Below are positions 14,805 to 23,613 of a stretch of 64,000 bases of DNA, piece after piece. The notes beneath the pieces were generated by a model, which saw nothing but the letters and a program-made list of their open reading frames with translations, was not told the origin of the DNA and made no database searches. The stretch spans positions 1 to 64,000 of the forward strand of contig JAFLTO010000009.1 of NCBI GenBank assembly GCA_022510425.1, in the 5' to 3' direction. How positions within the stretch are numbered: the stretch's first letter is position 1; each line of letters starts with the position of its first letter. The translations under genes were made by a program, and so were the position numbers. The stretch is from Muribaculaceae bacterium (lineage in GTDB: Bacteria > Bacteroidota > Bacteroidia > Bacteroidales > Muribaculaceae).

Positions 14805-17213
14805 ATGAAGAATCTGGTAATTGTTGAATCTCCTGCTAAAGCAAAAACCATCGAGAAATTTCTCGGTAAGGACTACACTGTGTTGTCGAGCTATGGTCAC
14901 ATTCGTGATCTTCGCAAACACGGTTTCAGCATCGATTTGGAGAATAATTTCGAACCTCAATATGAAATCCCTGAAGATAAGCAAGACTTGGTGAAGCGCC
15001 TTAGAAAGGCAGCCAAGGAGGCCGATGCCGTGTGGCTCGCTTCGGATGAAGACCGAGAGGGTGAGGCCATTGCCTGGCATTTGGCCGAAGTGTTGGGGCT
15101 CGATCCTCTCACCACTCGCAGAATCGTGTTTCATGAAATCACCAAACCTGCCATTTTGAATGCCATAGCTAATCCGCGGCATATCGACCTCGATAGGGTG
15201 AACGCTCAGCAGGCCCGTAGGGTTCTTGACAGAATCGTAGGATTCGAACTTAGTCCGGTGCTTTGGAAAAAAATCAAACCCGCACTTTCTGCAGGTAGAG
15301 TGCAAAGTGTGGCACTTCGGCTCATTTGTGAACGTGAAAAGGAGATTCATAATTTTGTGGCTGAGTCTTTCTTTAGAGTCACCGGAAGTTTCTCTAATTC
15401 ACAAAAGCAAGATTTTAAAGCCGAAGTCACTGAAAGATTAACATCAAAAGAGGATGCGTTATCCTATTTGGAGGTATGCAAGGATGCCCAATTCAAAGTG
15501 GCTGATATTTCCGTCAAACCACATCTTCGTTCGCCGTATCCTCCCTTCACTACCTCCACCCTTCAACAGGAAGCGGCCAAGAAACTTGGATTCTCTGTGA
15601 GTCGAACTATGAGTATAGCGCAAAGACTTTATGAGGCGGGAAAGATCACCTACATGCGTACTGATTCAACCAATCTTTCCGATATGGCGTTGGGGACAAT
15701 AAAGAAATATGTGACCGACAATCTTGGCACAAATTTCTTGAAGATGAGAAAATACCACACCCATAGCAAAGGAGCTCAGGAAGCACATGAGGCAATACGG
15801 CCCACATATATAGCGGATACATCTATTGATGGAACTGCGGAAGAACAAAAATTGTACGACTTGATTTGGCGTCGCACAATAGCCTCACAAATGGCTGATG
15901 CGGAAATTGAAAAAACCACTGTAAATATTGATGTGATACCGGCGGTGAAAAATAAAGCCGGAAATATTCAGGGATTCAAGGCTGAAGGTGAAGTAGTGAA
16001 GTTTGATGGTTACTTGAAGGTGTATCGCACAGAAAATGCATTACAGCAAGAATTCACAGAACTTCCGGCTTTGCAAGTGGGGGAAACATTGATGCCTAAA
16101 GAAATCACTGCTGCTCAAAGATTCACACAGGCACCGGCAAGATATACCGAAGGCTCCTTGGTGAAGAAAATGGAAGAACTTGGCATAGGGCGTCCTTCCA
16201 CTTATTCGCCCACCATCTCCACTATCCAGCAAAGAGATTATGTAAGGAGAGGAGAGAGTGAAGGTCAGAAACGCGATTATATTGTTTTTTCTCTCTCTAA
16301 AGGTAAAATCTCAGAGAAGACAATGACCGAGAACACCGGCAGTGACAAGGGTAAATTGGTGCCGACGGATGTGGGTATGGTGGTCAATGATTTCCTCACT
16401 GAAGAATTTCCCGATATTCTCGACTATAATTTCACAGCCAAAGTGGAAGAAAAATTTGATGATATAGCCGAAGGGAAACTCGGATGGCAGAAAGAAATAT
16501 CAGATTTTTATGATGATTTCCACCCCGGAATAGAAAATATTAATTCCAAACGTACTGAGCATAAGGTAGGCGAAAGACTTTTGGGCACCCATCCTGAAAA
16601 TGGAAAACCGGTGTATGTAAAGATCGGTCGGTTCGGTCCTGTGGTGCAGGTGGGTGATTCCTCATCGGATGAAAAGCCTGCTTTTGCAAGTCTTAGAAAC
16701 GGTCAGAGCATTTCTTCCATATCTATGGAAGAGGCATTGAAATTGTTTGATCTTCCGAGAATCATAGGCGAAATAGACGGGCAAACGGTCACTGCCGCTG
16801 TGGGTCGCTTTGGTCCCTATGTGAAATTTGGGTCTATGTTTGTATCTATTCCAAAGGATATGGATCCTCTCACCATTTCTTTAGATGAAGCAAAAGAACT
16901 TATATTAAAGAAACAGGAGACAGAAGCAAACAAACATATCAAGACGTTTCCCGAGATGCCGGGCTTGGAAGTGTTGAACGGGAGGTTTGGTCCATATATC
17001 GCCTATAAACCGGAGGGTGCCAAGAAAGCTAACAATTATAAAATACCCACTGGTACCGATCCATATTCCATGACTTTACAAGAGGCTAAGAAGATAATAG
17101 AGGGCGAAGGTAAAACTGACAAAAAGAGTGGATCAAAGTCCCCAAGCTCTCGTAAAAAAGCGGCCTCTAATAAAGAATCGGGCTCAAAAATGAAGAAAAC
17201 AACTAAAAATTAA
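14805..17213 (+). CDS. topA: DNA topoisomerase I
   Basis: An 802-residue type IA topoisomerase that relaxes negative supercoils. The N-terminal TOPRIM domain begins MKNLVIVESPAKAKTIEKFL and carries the acidic DEDREGEAIAWHLAE segment. The active-site Tyr is in ITYMRTDSTNLS. The C terminus replaces zinc fingers with repeats around GRFGP: VYVKIGRFGPVVQVG, TAAVGRFGPYVKFG and VLNGRFGPYIAYK. It ends in a Lys/Ser-rich tail that probably binds DNA non-specifically. I chose the start at 14805 because the -7 box lies just upstream and the family N terminus begins there. It diverges from gyrB. Confidence 0.97.
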   Translation: MKNLVIVESPAKAKTIEKFLGKDYTVLSSYGHIRDLRKHGFSIDLENNFEPQYEIPEDKQDLVKRLRKAAKEADAVWLASDEDREGEAIAWHLAEVLGLDPLTTRRIVFHEITKPAILNAIANPRHIDLDRVNAQQARRVLDRIVGFELSPVLWKKIKPALSAGRVQSVALRLICEREKEIHNFVAESFFRVTGSFSNSQKQDFKAEVTERLTSKEDALSYLEVCKDAQFKVADISVKPHLRSPYPPFTTSTLQQEAAKKLGFSVSRTMSIAQRLYEAGKITYMRTDSTNLSDMALGTIKKYVTDNLGTNFLKMRKYHTHSKGAQEAHEAIRPTYIADTSIDGTAEEQKLYDLIWRRTIASQMADAEIEKTTVNIDVIPAVKNKAGNIQGFKAEGEVVKFDGYLKVYRTENALQQEFTELPALQVGETLMPKEITAAQRFTQAPARYTEGSLVKKMEELGIGRPSTYSPTISTIQQRDYVRRGESEGQKRDYIVFSLSKGKISEKTMTENTGSDKGKLVPTDVGMVVNDFLTEEFPDILDYNFTAKVEEKFDDIAEGKLGWQKEISDFYDDFHPGIENINSKRTEHKVGERLLGTHPENGKPVYVKIGRFGPVVQVGDSSSDEKPAFASLRNGQSISSISMEEALKLFDLPRIIGEIDGQTVTAAVGRFGPYVKFGSMFVSIPKDMDPLTISLDEAKELILKKQETEANKHIKTFPEMPGLEVLNGRFGPYIAYKPEGAKKANNYKIPTGTDPYSMTLQEAKKIIEGEGKTDKKSGSKSPSSRKKAASNKESGSKMKKTTKN

Positions 17214-17265
17214 AGAAAAATTTACTCAAATCCCTTTTATATTACGGCTTTTAAGTAAAAATCAC

Positions 17266-17273
17266 TAATTTTG
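17266..17273 (+). promoter_or_regulatory. -7 box upstream of the HU-family gene
   Basis: TAATTTTG, an exact -7 match about 77 bases before the ATG at 17350. The -33 element is weak. Confidence 0.45.
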
Positions 17274-17349
17274 TTACAATTTTCGGAGTTAAGTGATATC
17301 CGAGAATTTATATAGTAAAAACAATCTTAAAACAAGACATATTAATACT

Positions 17350-17631
17350 ATGACAAAGGCAGAAGTTTGTACAGAAATTGCAAGAACCACTGGTCTTGAA
17401 AAATCAGCGGTGCTTGAGGTAGTGGAGAAATTTATGGACGTGGTGAAAGACAGTCTTGCACATGGTGAGAATGTTTATCTCCGCGGATTCGGTTCTTTCA
17501 TCGTGAAGACCCGTGCTGAGAAAACAGCAAGAAATATCTCCCAGAACACAGCTATCAGAATTCCGGCTCATAACATTCCGGCGTTCAAACCAGCTAATAC
17601 TTTCAAGGAAGAAGTTGCAAAAGGCAATTGA
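17350..17631 (+). CDS. HU/IHF-family nucleoid protein
   Basis: A 93-residue histone-like DNA-bending protein. After MTKAEVCTEIARTTGLEKSA comes the dimerisation helix region, then the family signature VYLRGFGSFIVKTRAEKTAR and the beta-arm with IRIPAHNIPAFKPA, including the Pro that intercalates in DNA. An upstream in-frame start at 17293 adds 19 non-family residues and is rejected. Whether it works as HU homodimer or IHF-like subunit cannot be told from sequence. It stands alone behind topA with its own -7 box. Confidence 0.92.
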   Translation: MTKAEVCTEIARTTGLEKSAVLEVVEKFMDVVKDSLAHGENVYLRGFGSFIVKTRAEKTARNISQNTAIRIPAHNIPAFKPANTFKEEVAKGN

Positions 17632-17726
17632 AATTTTACATTTTATTAGACTAACAGATTTTATTAAACATTTAAAACCTTTTCCCTGAAAACTTGTTAT
17701 ATAGATAAACAAACAAAATTAAGATT

Positions 17727-18041
17727 ATGGAAAAGAATTGCTGTTGCAAGAAAAAACATTCCTATCATTTTCACATTACAGAAGTGAAGGAAGACAAGAT
17801 TAAAGACGTATTCGGCTTTAACTTCGGTGGTCATCACGACCTTAAACAAATGGTGGAAGATATAGTTGCCACAGGGAATATGACAGAAAAACACGCAAAA
17901 GAACTCGTATGCGGTGTTCGTTTGCTACACCATGTTCTCAAAAAATATCCCGGCAATAAGATTTTCCAGAGTGTAATGCCGGCTTTTGAAGATTTCAAGC
18001 ACGCTTTACGCAGTGAATATTGTCCTTGTGAAAAGAAGTGA
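17727..18041 (+). CDS. DUF3861-like small protein, first of tandem pair
   Basis: A 104-residue cytoplasmic protein of unknown function resembling DUF3861. The core VKDVFGFNFGGHHDLKQMVE-type segment, then the ITEKHAKELVCGVRLLHHVLKKYP-like helix, is shared almost position by position with the neighbour at 18065 (NFGGHHDL, EKHA, LVCGVRLLHH). Unlike the neighbour it has a Cys cluster at the start (MEKNCCCKKKHSYHFH) and CPC near the end, so metal or redox chemistry is possible. The gap to the second gene is 23 bp, so the pair is an operon. Confidence 0.8.
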   Translation: MEKNCCCKKKHSYHFHITEVKEDKIKDVFGFNFGGHHDLKQMVEDIVATGNMTEKHAKELVCGVRLLHHVLKKYPGNKIFQSVMPAFEDFKHALRSEYCPCEKK

Positions 18042-18064
18042 TAACCTTTTAAATCGATACAGTT

Positions 18065-18370
18065 ATGTGCGAAAATAAAGAAAAGAAATCATATCACTTC
18101 CAAGTGGCTGAGGTGATTGATAATAAGGTGAAAGATGTTTTCAACTTTAATTTCGGTGGCCATCACGACCTTGAAGAAATTGTTGCTAAGGCTGTAGCAG
18201 TTGGTAATATCACAGAAAAGCACGCTCGTCAATTAGTATGTGGCGTTCGTCTTCTCCACCATGCTATGAAAAAATATCCTGAAAACGAAGCTATCAAGGC
18301 TTTCGCTCCTAAGTTCAAAGAATTTAAGGATGCTTTGAAAGCTCAGGCTAAGGCAAACGAAGAAAAATAA
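18065..18370 (+). CDS. DUF3861-like small protein, second of tandem pair
   Basis: A 101-residue paralogue of the preceding gene with the same NFGGHHDLEEIV and ARQLVCGVRLLHHAMKKYP segments but without the Cys clusters at either end. Its C terminus is Ala/Lys-rich instead (KDALKAQAKANEEK). The two copies have clearly diverged, more at the ends than in the core, which fits an old duplication with a changed end function. It is followed by a bidirectional terminator at 18391-18419. Confidence 0.8.
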   Translation: MCENKEKKSYHFQVAEVIDNKVKDVFNFNFGGHHDLEEIVAKAVAVGNITEKHARQLVCGVRLLHHAMKKYPENEAIKAFAPKFKEFKDALKAQAKANEEK

Positions 18371-18390
18371 ATTTTCTTAATTATAGAAAC

Positions 18391-18419
18391 AAATTAGCGG
18401 CTTTTTAAGTCGCTAATTT
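18391..18419. terminator. Bidirectional terminator
   Basis: AAATTAGCG (18391-18399) pairs with CGCTAATTT (18411-18419), with T runs on both strands. It serves the DUF3861-like pair and the convergent uracil-DNA glycosylase gene, whose stop codon lies within it. Confidence 0.75.
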
Positions 18420-19015
18420 TTTATACCTTCGGCCTTCAACATTTGTAAATAATATTCAGCTTTTTTTTCAAATTTCATAGGATAGGCCCGTGAGGTTGAA
18501 GGCATCCTCCAATGTTTAAATTCACGAAAGCTGCCATTCCCCATATCTATCTTGCAATCCACTGCCATGCCCATTTTGGGAATTTCACTTCCCGATTCTG
18601 ACGCTATAATAGAAGCAGCCTTTTCTCCTGTAGTGACAATGGCTTGGCAAAAAGGAGCTTTGGCCAATAATTTCGGAAGATTCACCGGGGTGACTATCTC
18701 TAAAAATTTGTCGGAGGCGTTATCCTTGGTTCTGATCACTTCTGTAGCAGTTTCGCCTATACCTATTTTATACCGGGTTAGCATTTCCTGAATGCCCCTC
18801 TTGTTGATGGTCTTTGTGGATTTATCAAAAAAATATTCCTTTTCATTAAAGAATATAAGCCCGAAGATTCTCCACATATCATTATAGAAATTTGGATAAA
18901 AGAAATCCATGCTCCATTTTTCAGGCTTTGGGGGAAATGTGCCACACATCACTATTTTTGCTCCTTCCGGAAGAAAAGGAGTGAAAGGATGTCTTTCGAT
19001 TTTGTTATTATCCAT
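18413..19015 (-). CDS. Uracil-DNA glycosylase family protein
   Basis: A 200-residue member of the uracil-DNA glycosylase superfamily, probably removing uracil or a mismatched base in DNA repair. The early motif VMCGTFPPKPEKWSMDFFYPN matches the active-site loop region of the family (here GTFPP, with a following FYPN), and the late HWRMPSTSRAYPM carries the MPS/T DNA-loop motif. Which subfamily is not clear. The start overlaps the stop of the upstream lipoprotein gene (TAATG), so translation is coupled to a surface-protein operon, which is an unusual partner. Confidence 0.82.
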   Translation of the reverse strand: MDNNKIERHPFTPFLPEGAKIVMCGTFPPKPEKWSMDFFYPNFYNDMWRIFGLIFFNEKEYFFDKSTKTINKRGIQEMLTRYKIGIGETATEVIRTKDNASDKFLEIVTPVNLPKLLAKAPFCQAIVTTGEKAASIIASESGSEIPKMGMAVDCKIDMGNGSFREFKHWRMPSTSRAYPMKFEKKAEYYLQMLKAEGIKN

Positions 19016-20022
19016 TATATTTCTATTACTATTTCCCCCTCCCAGATGGTGTTGACAGAAAATACACCATCTACCGGACTGGATAGAAAGTCTCCCGTCA
19101 CAGTGGTGATATAACCTCTTTTAATCGGGAAAGAGAAAAAATCTGTCCGGCACACGGGTATAAGAGCAGAGTTCTTTACCTCCAATTTCATGGTGACATC
19201 GCTTTCATCGGTGCAAAAGATAAAACCTTCTGCAATTTTCAATTCATCATATTCAGCGAAAGGAAGTCTCATTTTACCGGAAAGGGATAGATTATCTCCG
19301 TAATTTATCATATTGGAGTGAAGATTAAAAGCTGTTGGCACATTGTGGGTGAAGTATATATGTGCCGTAAAAGAATCCCCTTGATTTAATGAAGCCTTAT
19401 AGGTTTCGATAAATTTTTGAATGTCGGTGGCTACTATTTCGAATCTTGCTCCGGCGTGGCTTAATTCCAACTCTTTTGTAACTGAAATCTCCTCTTTAGA
19501 ATTTGAATATTCCGTCAAGTCAATGAAATCGGAAGCATATGCGCATTGTAAAAACTCACCGGCTGTGGTTGAAGAATTGCTCAAAGAAACGTTCTTCAGA
19601 TTTTCTGTATTGTAAGAATTATTGCCATCATCGTCTTGAATGTCATACCACACTGCAATCTGATAGCCTGAAGCCTCTAACGGCACAGACAATTTATGAT
19701 TAAGTTTTCCTAAAGAAAATTCTTCAGGAGAGAGATAGTTTAAATCGTGACATACCGGTTCGCCATCTTTCAAAACCTCGACAACAAAACGGTGAGGCCG
19801 TTCCGTCCTCGCTCTTGATTTAGTATCTGTTTTTACATTATAAAGCAAGCTTTCCCAGCTTAAATCAAAAGTTACTTCAATATTGGCATTTATGGCTGAA
19901 GGATTCTCACCTTTATCAGATGAATTTCCTTTCACCGGAGTAGGATATTCATGAATGCAACCTTGCATAAGAAACGCAAAGAAAACAAGACTTGTCAATA
20001 TTCCGGATTTCCTAAGTCTCAT
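19015..20022 (-). CDS. DUF6562-like surface lipoprotein
   Basis: A 335-residue lipoprotein with signal peptide and lipobox LMQGC. The mature part is beta-rich and follows the fimbrillin-like DUF6562 pattern: an early strand IEVTFDLSWE, RPHRFVVEVL, a central ASGYQIAVWYDI, an ASDFIDL step, and the late FPIKRGYITTVTGDFL block. Such proteins sit on the surface and often accompany DUF3575 proteins in fimbria-like loci. I chose the start at 20022 because its ATG overlaps the upstream stop as ATGA and gives a better signal peptide than the one at 20031. Confidence 0.78.
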   Translation of the reverse strand: MRLRKSGILTSLVFFAFLMQGCIHEYPTPVKGNSSDKGENPSAINANIEVTFDLSWESLLYNVKTDTKSRARTERPHRFVVEVLKDGEPVCHDLNYLSPEEFSLGKLNHKLSVPLEASGYQIAVWYDIQDDDGNNSYNTENLKNVSLSNSSTTAGEFLQCAYASDFIDLTEYSNSKEEISVTKELELSHAGARFEIVATDIQKFIETYKASLNQGDSFTAHIYFTHNVPTAFNLHSNMINYGDNLSLSGKMRLPFAEYDELKIAEGFIFCTDESDVTMKLEVKNSALIPVCRTDFFSFPIKRGYITTVTGDFLSSPVDGVFSVNTIWEGEIVIEI

Positions 20023-20633
20023 AAGTTGCATATATAGTAAGTGAATGAAATAGAAGCCCTGTCAATTCCCCAATAAGTTGTGACCCTTGTATCCTTCAAG
20101 GCTCCATTCTCCACATTATAGTAGCGGGAGTATTTTGTATTAGCCATTCCCGCACCGATTTCAAACTCCACACCCCACCTATTGTTGAGCTCCAAACGGT
20201 AGCCATATCCGATGCCGGCTCCCAGCAATGGCCTTGACACATCTTGGTATCTATAATTGTTGGCTCGCACATTATACCAGGCTAAATTCAAATGAAGGTT
20301 AAAAAAAGAACCTTTCCGGCTTGTCTTGAGCCACCATCTTCCTTCCGGAAACACAGCAACAGTCTTTACAGAAAATTTGTCTGTCAATTTCCAAGGACAA
20401 TACATTACGTCGATTGAAGCAGACCATTTTTCATTTATCACATATTCCAATCCAAGGTTTGGTATGGTGATTAGCCATGGCAAAAGATTACTTTTTATCC
20501 TTAATCCCTGCTCCTCCGAACCGAATTGAGGAGCTATGGTCTGGAATTCTTCCACCACTTCCGATTTCCCTTTGCAGGGAAAAAGTAACAAAAGGATCAC
20601 GGTAGATAAAAGTGCTAATTTTCTAAAATCCAC
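20019..20633 (-). CDS. DUF3575 family outer-membrane protein
   Basis: A 204-residue exported protein of the DUF3575 type. GTG is the start codon; a signal peptide ends near residue 24. The mature part has LRIKSNLLPWLITIPNLGLE, then SIDVMYCPWKL, a GRWWLK strand, GAGIGYGYRLELNNRWGVE and a GAGMANTKY strand, the usual layout of an eight-stranded barrel. DUF3575 proteins accompany surface fimbrillin-type lipoproteins, as here. It is the first gene of a three-gene operon with the lipoprotein and the uracil-DNA glycosylase. Confidence 0.85.
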   Translation of the reverse strand: MDFRKLALLSTVILLLLFPCKGKSEVVEEFQTIAPQFGSEEQGLRIKSNLLPWLITIPNLGLEYVINEKWSASIDVMYCPWKLTDKFSVKTVAVFPEGRWWLKTSRKGSFFNLHLNLAWYNVRANNYRYQDVSRPLLGAGIGYGYRLELNNRWGVEFEIGAGMANTKYSRYYNVENGALKDTRVTTYWGIDRASISFTYYICNL

Positions 20634-20741
20634 TTTATAAATTGGGTCTTACCGGGTTTTGGGTTTAAAATATCACACCTAAAGGCAAAATTAAGCAAAA
20701 AACACTTTTCAACAAAAAATCACTTGCTCCTGGAGGGATAT

Positions 20742-22532
20742 CTACTTTAAAGGATCTGTCACCACCGTTGACGCATTGCCGTCTCTGGTGGCGATATAGG
20801 TAGGCGACATAATTTCCACGCCCTCTTCATTAAATCGGTCTTGGATATTCTGAAAAAGTTCGGAATAAATAGCAGCCATCCTTTGAGCTTCCCTCGTGTA
20901 GGCATTTATCTGATAGACGGGATACCAGTCGTTAAGGCCTGTTTCAAGTACAAAAGGATATGGTTCATGGAGCACTCCATTGGTTCTTAATGCAGCATCT
21001 ATCAGCATACGGTGCACTAATCTCCATGGCACATCATAACCGATTGTGACTTCAGCATGCAAAATCAGACCGAATTCGTGTGCCGAACGGGAATAGTTAA
21101 TGCTTTGTGATGACATGATGAATGAATTCGGCATTGTCACGATTTCATTCTTGGCAGTACGGATTCTTGTCACTAATGGAGTTTTCTCGATAATATCTCC
21201 CACAGTATCATTTAATTTTATCCTGTCACCCTTTCTAAAAGGCCGCATATATGTTATCACCCATCCGGCTATAACATTGCCTATAACAGTGCTGGAACCC
21301 AAAGAGATAATAAGACCCACGAACACTGAAATACCCTGGAACACACCTTTATCAGAACCCGGAAGATAGGGATATATCATGGCTATCATGAAAGCATAGA
21401 GTAAGAACCGGATGATGTTATATGTGGGATGAGCCCAATCAGGATAGAAACCGGGTATCTTAAGCCTTTCTGTAGCTACTTCGTTGCTGAGGTATTTGAA
21501 AAGCTTTATAAGGTATCTTATTGCGATACAAATAATTATAATGGTGATAAGGTCGGGGATATAATCTACGATTCCAATCAAGATACCTTTGACCGGAGTC
21601 CATATATAACCTAACAGTGTGTAGGCCAACGCTTTTGTTGGCGGGAATATATAGAATATCAAAGGCACGGTGAAAACCAATTGGATAGCTATCACTATAT
21701 AAAAACCGATCAAAGCTAAGAATTCTATGAGCTTCACCTGTTTGCCGGTGTCAAGAAGCTCATAGTTCTGGATCATGATGGAATGAAGTTTAGTATCCCT
21801 CAAGCTTTCTATTCTCCGGTTTAATTTTCGGAACAACCATTTGGTAATACGGTAGAGGAAATACTGACCCACAATCACAAGGATAAGCATCACGATTCTT
21901 CTCACCATAAGCCAGAAACTGTGTTCCTCTTTCAGTTTGAAAAGTTCGGCCACAATCAGCCTCATATTCTGCACCGCCAAAGAATCCTGAGGCAGACCTG
22001 CCCAAAGAGCATCCTGATCTGTGAACGAAGTGATCACTTCATTCTGATACATGATATCTGACACATTATCGGAATTGTCAATGTAGATGGAATCCGGATG
22101 AAGATTAAATTTTTTGGAAAGAGTGATAATCGCTTCCGCAGCCATCAAGGCTCTTTGTTGAGGAGAGTATCCGCCGCGTTTGCTATAAAATTCAAAAAGC
22201 GTGTCTTCCTCCACCACAACCGGAATGCCTTGAGTGAATTTCCTCAAAGAGTCGATTCTTGCTCTTTGTTCCTCCCTTTTCACAGAATCTGCTGAAAGCA
22301 TCTGAAATTTCAATTGCTCCAATTCCATTCTTGTGTTGGCTTCTGATAATCTTGAATTTTCCAAAGAATCGAGCAAAGAGGCCACATAAGCCGAATCGTT
22401 CCTCTCTTCCGCTTTTATTTCTTTCTCATTCTCCTTAGCCTGCGATGTGAATAATTGTGCTGCCAATCCTAAAGGATTAAAGAGGAGAAATAATAGGATT
22501 AAAATATAGCCTGTATTATAAATAGATTTCAT
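20742..22532 (-). CDS. Mechanosensitive ion channel of the MscS family
   Basis: A 596-residue MscS-type channel that would release solutes on hypo-osmotic shock. A signal peptide (ending LGLAAQ) is followed by a periplasmic, charged helical region (about 30-200), then four to five membrane helices (about 205-385). The pore and beta domain follow, with GSSTVIGNVIAGWVITYMRPFRKGDRI-like sequence around residues 405-435 and VTRIRTAKNEIVTMPNSF after it. Longer than E. coli MscS (286 residues) because of the added N-terminal periplasmic part. Transcribed alone and divergent from the EamA transporter gene. Confidence 0.9.
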   Translation of the reverse strand: MKSIYNTGYILILLFLLFNPLGLAAQLFTSQAKENEKEIKAEERNDSAYVASLLDSLENSRLSEANTRMELEQLKFQMLSADSVKREEQRARIDSLRKFTQGIPVVVEEDTLFEFYSKRGGYSPQQRALMAAEAIITLSKKFNLHPDSIYIDNSDNVSDIMYQNEVITSFTDQDALWAGLPQDSLAVQNMRLIVAELFKLKEEHSFWLMVRRIVMLILVIVGQYFLYRITKWLFRKLNRRIESLRDTKLHSIMIQNYELLDTGKQVKLIEFLALIGFYIVIAIQLVFTVPLIFYIFPPTKALAYTLLGYIWTPVKGILIGIVDYIPDLITIIIICIAIRYLIKLFKYLSNEVATERLKIPGFYPDWAHPTYNIIRFLLYAFMIAMIYPYLPGSDKGVFQGISVFVGLIISLGSSTVIGNVIAGWVITYMRPFRKGDRIKLNDTVGDIIEKTPLVTRIRTAKNEIVTMPNSFIMSSQSINYSRSAHEFGLILHAEVTIGYDVPWRLVHRMLIDAALRTNGVLHEPYPFVLETGLNDWYPVYQINAYTREAQRMAAIYSELFQNIQDRFNEEGVEIMSPTYIATRDGNASTVVTDPLK

Positions 22533-22665
22533 TTGGAAGTCTGAAAGAAGAGATTTGTTTCAAGATGTAAATATATCATTTTTTATTTCAATATGAAAAC
22601 TTTTCAAATTAGAAAACTCTGTGCATGACTCGAAAACGTGCGAAATTATTGAGAAGGAAATTCAT

Positions 22666-22673
22666 TAACTTTG
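22666..22673 (+). promoter_or_regulatory. -7 box almost touching the EamA start codon
   Basis: TAACTTTG ends 7 bases before the ATG at 22681. Transcription would start at about 22677-22680, giving a leaderless or nearly leaderless mRNA unless the ATG at 22696 is used. Confidence 0.5.
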
Positions 22674-22680
22674 CAGAAGA

Positions 22681-23613
22681 ATGGAACGAATAGAGATGAC
22701 GACCCTTGAGGGAAATAGAACCTATGGACATCTGGGGATGCTGATGGCCACGATAATGTGGGGAGCCATGGCTCCAATAGCCAAAAGTGTTTTGGAACAA
22801 GGGGTTCTTGACGGAATGGCACTGTCTGTTGTGAGAATTGGGGGAGGTGCGATACTTTTCTTACTCTTTTCATTCTTACCCGGACGTTTCACAGGGGATG
22901 TAAAGGTGGAACGAAGCGACTATTTCACTTTGTTTCTTGCTTCGATTGTAATGATATCGGCCAACCAGGGATTGTTTATAATCGGTATACAATATACCAC
23001 ACCGGTCGACACTTCTGTAATGTGTACGCTAACACCGGTTTTCACCTTGATTTTGGCTGCAATTTTTATTGGAAATCCGTTGACGCCTCTGAAAGTGTTA
23101 GGAGTGGTTTTAGGATTGTCGGGAGCCTTGTTGATGGCTTTCAGCAATGAAGAAAATGATATCGCTAAAAATCCGATGTTGGGAGATATTCTGTGTATGC
23201 TGGCCCAGATATGTGCTTCAGTATATTATGTCTTCTTCTTGCAACTAATAAACAAATATCCGGCTTTCACGATAATGAAATGGATGTTTCTTTTTTCAGC
23301 GGTAACATATATCCCCTGTGTTTCCCCGTTCATATCACCAATTCAATGGATAGAACTTGAAACCTCCTCAATATTGGGTTTAGCTTATATCATTTTATTC
23401 CCTACATTTCTGGCGTATCTGATAATTCCTTATTCTCAGAAATTATTAAAACCAACGGTGATTTCATCTTATGCTTATTTGCAACCTGTCGTAGCATCCT
23501 TGCTGGCCACATTGATGGGTTTGGCTTTGTTTGGTTGGAACCGAATCGTTGCCACAATGCTGATATTCGCAGGAGTTTTTCTGGTGTCGTTTTCAATGCG
23601 ACCTAAAAGTTAG
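22681..23613 (+). CDS. EamA-family (DMT) transporter
   Basis: A 310-residue inner-membrane transporter of the drug/metabolite superfamily with two EamA halves and about ten helices. The first half begins HLGMLMATIMWGAMAPIAKS, and the second half begins GDILCMLAQICASVYYVFFL. The substrate cannot be predicted. The first ATG at 22681 is almost at the predicted transcription start; the ATG at 22696 (MTTLEGNRT) would leave about 17 leader bases and loses only five residues. It converges with the RelA/SpoT gene, and the last four bases overlap. Confidence 0.88.
   Translation: MERIEMTTLEGNRTYGHLGMLMATIMWGAMAPIAKSVLEQGVLDGMALSVVRIGGGAILFLLFSFLPGRFTGDVKVERSDYFTLFLASIVMISANQGLFIIGIQYTTPVDTSVMCTLTPVFTLILAAIFIGNPLTPLKVLGVVLGLSGALLMAFSNEENDIAKNPMLGDILCMLAQICASVYYVFFLQLINKYPAFTIMKWMFLFSAVTYIPCVSPFISPIQWIELETSSILGLAYIILFPTFLAYLIIPYSQKLLKPTVISSYAYLQPVVASLLATLMGLALFGWNRIVATMLIFAGVFLVSFSMRPKS

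Noticed and set aside
14763..15350. A 195-codon leftward frame across the start of topA
   Set aside because: Antisense to a clear topoisomerase I domain and covers its promoter.
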